Of a stretch of 14,955 nt of DNA, positions 14,439-14,955 are shown piece after piece. The notes under the pieces are model-generated. The model did not search any database, was not told the DNA's origin, and was given only the letters and a program-made list of their open reading frames with translations. Source of the DNA: CAZVRZ01 sp964629965 (GTDB lineage Bacteria; Chloroflexota; Anaerolineae; Anaerolineales; UBA4823); the NCBI GenBank assembly GCA_964629965.1, contig CAZVRZ010000130.1:1-14955 (forward strand), in the 5' to 3' direction. Numbering within the stretch: position 1 is the first letter of the stretch; each line of letters starts with the position of its first letter. The position numbers were made by a program, and so were the translations under genes.

Positions 14439-14955
14439 ACGTTGCTATAGCTGCCGAACAGGCCATTATTCGCCGCGGCCTAAGTGCCATGCTTCAGGCC
14501 ATGCACGGTATCCGGTTGGTAGGCGAGGCGCGTGACCTCACCGAAGCGGAAGAGTTGTGTGGCATCGCAGCCCCCGACTTGCTTCTGGTGGACTCGCTGG
14601 CCAATCCCGGTCAAGTTCAGTCAACGCTAGTGGACATTCGCCACCGCCACCCGCAAACCAAAGCGCTGCTATTGGTAAATCCATCCGAACTCGAATGTTC
14701 ATTGGAGTCTGCAGGAGATGGGCTCACATATTACTTGTCTCGAGCTGTATCGGAAGAAGAGTTCTTAGAAATATTGCAGCACGTTGGGCAGAACAAAGGA
14801 AAGGAACATAACACGCAATTGCCAGCCAGCAGCCTTAGTTTTCCACCTGCTGCACAGAATTCTAACCGTAGCAATAAGCGCCTGATGCAAGAGTTGGCCA
14901 TGGCGCGGCAAATTCAAACGAATATTTTGCCCGAAAAAGTTCCCGCAATACCAGG
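14435..14955 (+). CDS. Response-regulator-like receiver domain, entering a SpoIIE/RsbU-type phosphatase (3' end outside the window)
   Basis: The frame starts at TTG 14435, supported by AAGGAGG, and is open to the window end (173 codons). Residues 1-118 look like a NarL-type receiver: VAIAAEQAIIRRGLSAML, then PDLLLVD with candidate phospho-Asp53, then ALLLVNPSE and a C-terminal helix. After a Ser/Asn/Gln-rich linker (about 120-148), the helix LMQELAMARQIQTNILPEKVP-type sequence (150-170) matches the linker that precedes PP2C-like SpoIIE/RsbU domains. The product is therefore probably a receiver-controlled serine phosphatase for anti-sigma-factor antagonist switching. The receiver is degenerate: the acidic pair reads AE instead of DD/ED, and the usual Thr and Lys positions are Asn82 and Arg103. 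Signalling may not depend on phosphorylation. The phosphatase domain itself is outside the window, so that part is inferred. Confidence 0.8.
   Translation, partial: MNVAIAAEQAIIRRGLSAMLQAMHGIRLVGEARDLTEAEELCGIAAPDLLLVDSLANPGQVQSTLVDIRHRHPQTKALLLVNPSELECSLESAGDGLTYYLSRAVSEEEFLEILQHVGQNKGKEHNTQLPASSLSFPPAAQNSNRSNKRLMQELAMARQIQTNILPEKVPAIP

Noticed and set aside
14557..14811. An 84-codon ATG ORF at the 3' end
   Set aside because: It is out of frame with the receiver/phosphatase gene, which has a strong ribosome-binding site and recognisable domain patterns.

Overview
This is a chromosomal segment, probably from a Chloroflexota (Anaerolineae-like) bacterium. That placement is an inference. It rests on a class I (archaeal-type) lysyl-tRNA synthetase in an otherwise bacterial gene set, a MoxR/DUF58/DUF4129 membrane cluster, a glutamine-dependent NAD synthase, and mixed GC content with sparse Shine-Dalgarno sites. 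All convincing genes lie on the + strand. I see no rRNA, tRNA, CRISPR array, integrase or complete insertion sequence.

Layout. (a) 2-103 is the C-terminal tail of a gene cut by the window edge. (b) 154-2431 holds an ABC exporter: an ATPase that appears to be transcribed as a nearly leaderless mRNA from an extended -10 promoter, and an overlapping large membrane permease. (c) 2432-2667 is a gap with two adjacent perfect inverted repeats. It leads into 2632-2982, which looks like the eroded C-terminus of an Ntn-type amide hydrolase. (d) 3004-7284 is a tightly packed five-gene membrane operon: a DUF4129 protein, an unrecognised two-TM protein, a MoxR AAA+ ATPase, a DUF58 protein and a six-TM protein. 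The transglutaminase that often accompanies this set is not present here. (e) 7338-10707 holds a DUF3788 protein, a Nudix hydrolase, and a large helicase fusing a RecB/Cas4-like nuclease domain to an XPD/DinG-type DEAD_2 helicase with iron-sulfur-type cysteines. (f) 10861-14955 holds lysS (class I), nadE, and a response-regulator-like protein whose sequence enters a SpoIIE/RsbU-type phosphatase linker as the window ends. These three genes are joined by overlapping stop/start codons or a few-base gap.

How the genes may work together. The ABC pair forms one exporter. In the MoxR operon, the ATPase probably acts as a chaperone-like remodeller on the DUF58 protein and the membrane partners at the cell envelope. 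The helicase is probably a DNA-repair enzyme. The last operon combines lysine charging, NAD synthesis and a partner-switching regulator, an unusual grouping that suggests co-expression of housekeeping and regulatory functions. The least explained parts are the two unrecognised membrane proteins of the MoxR operon, the lysS leader with its competing small ORF, and the degenerate receiver domain at the end.
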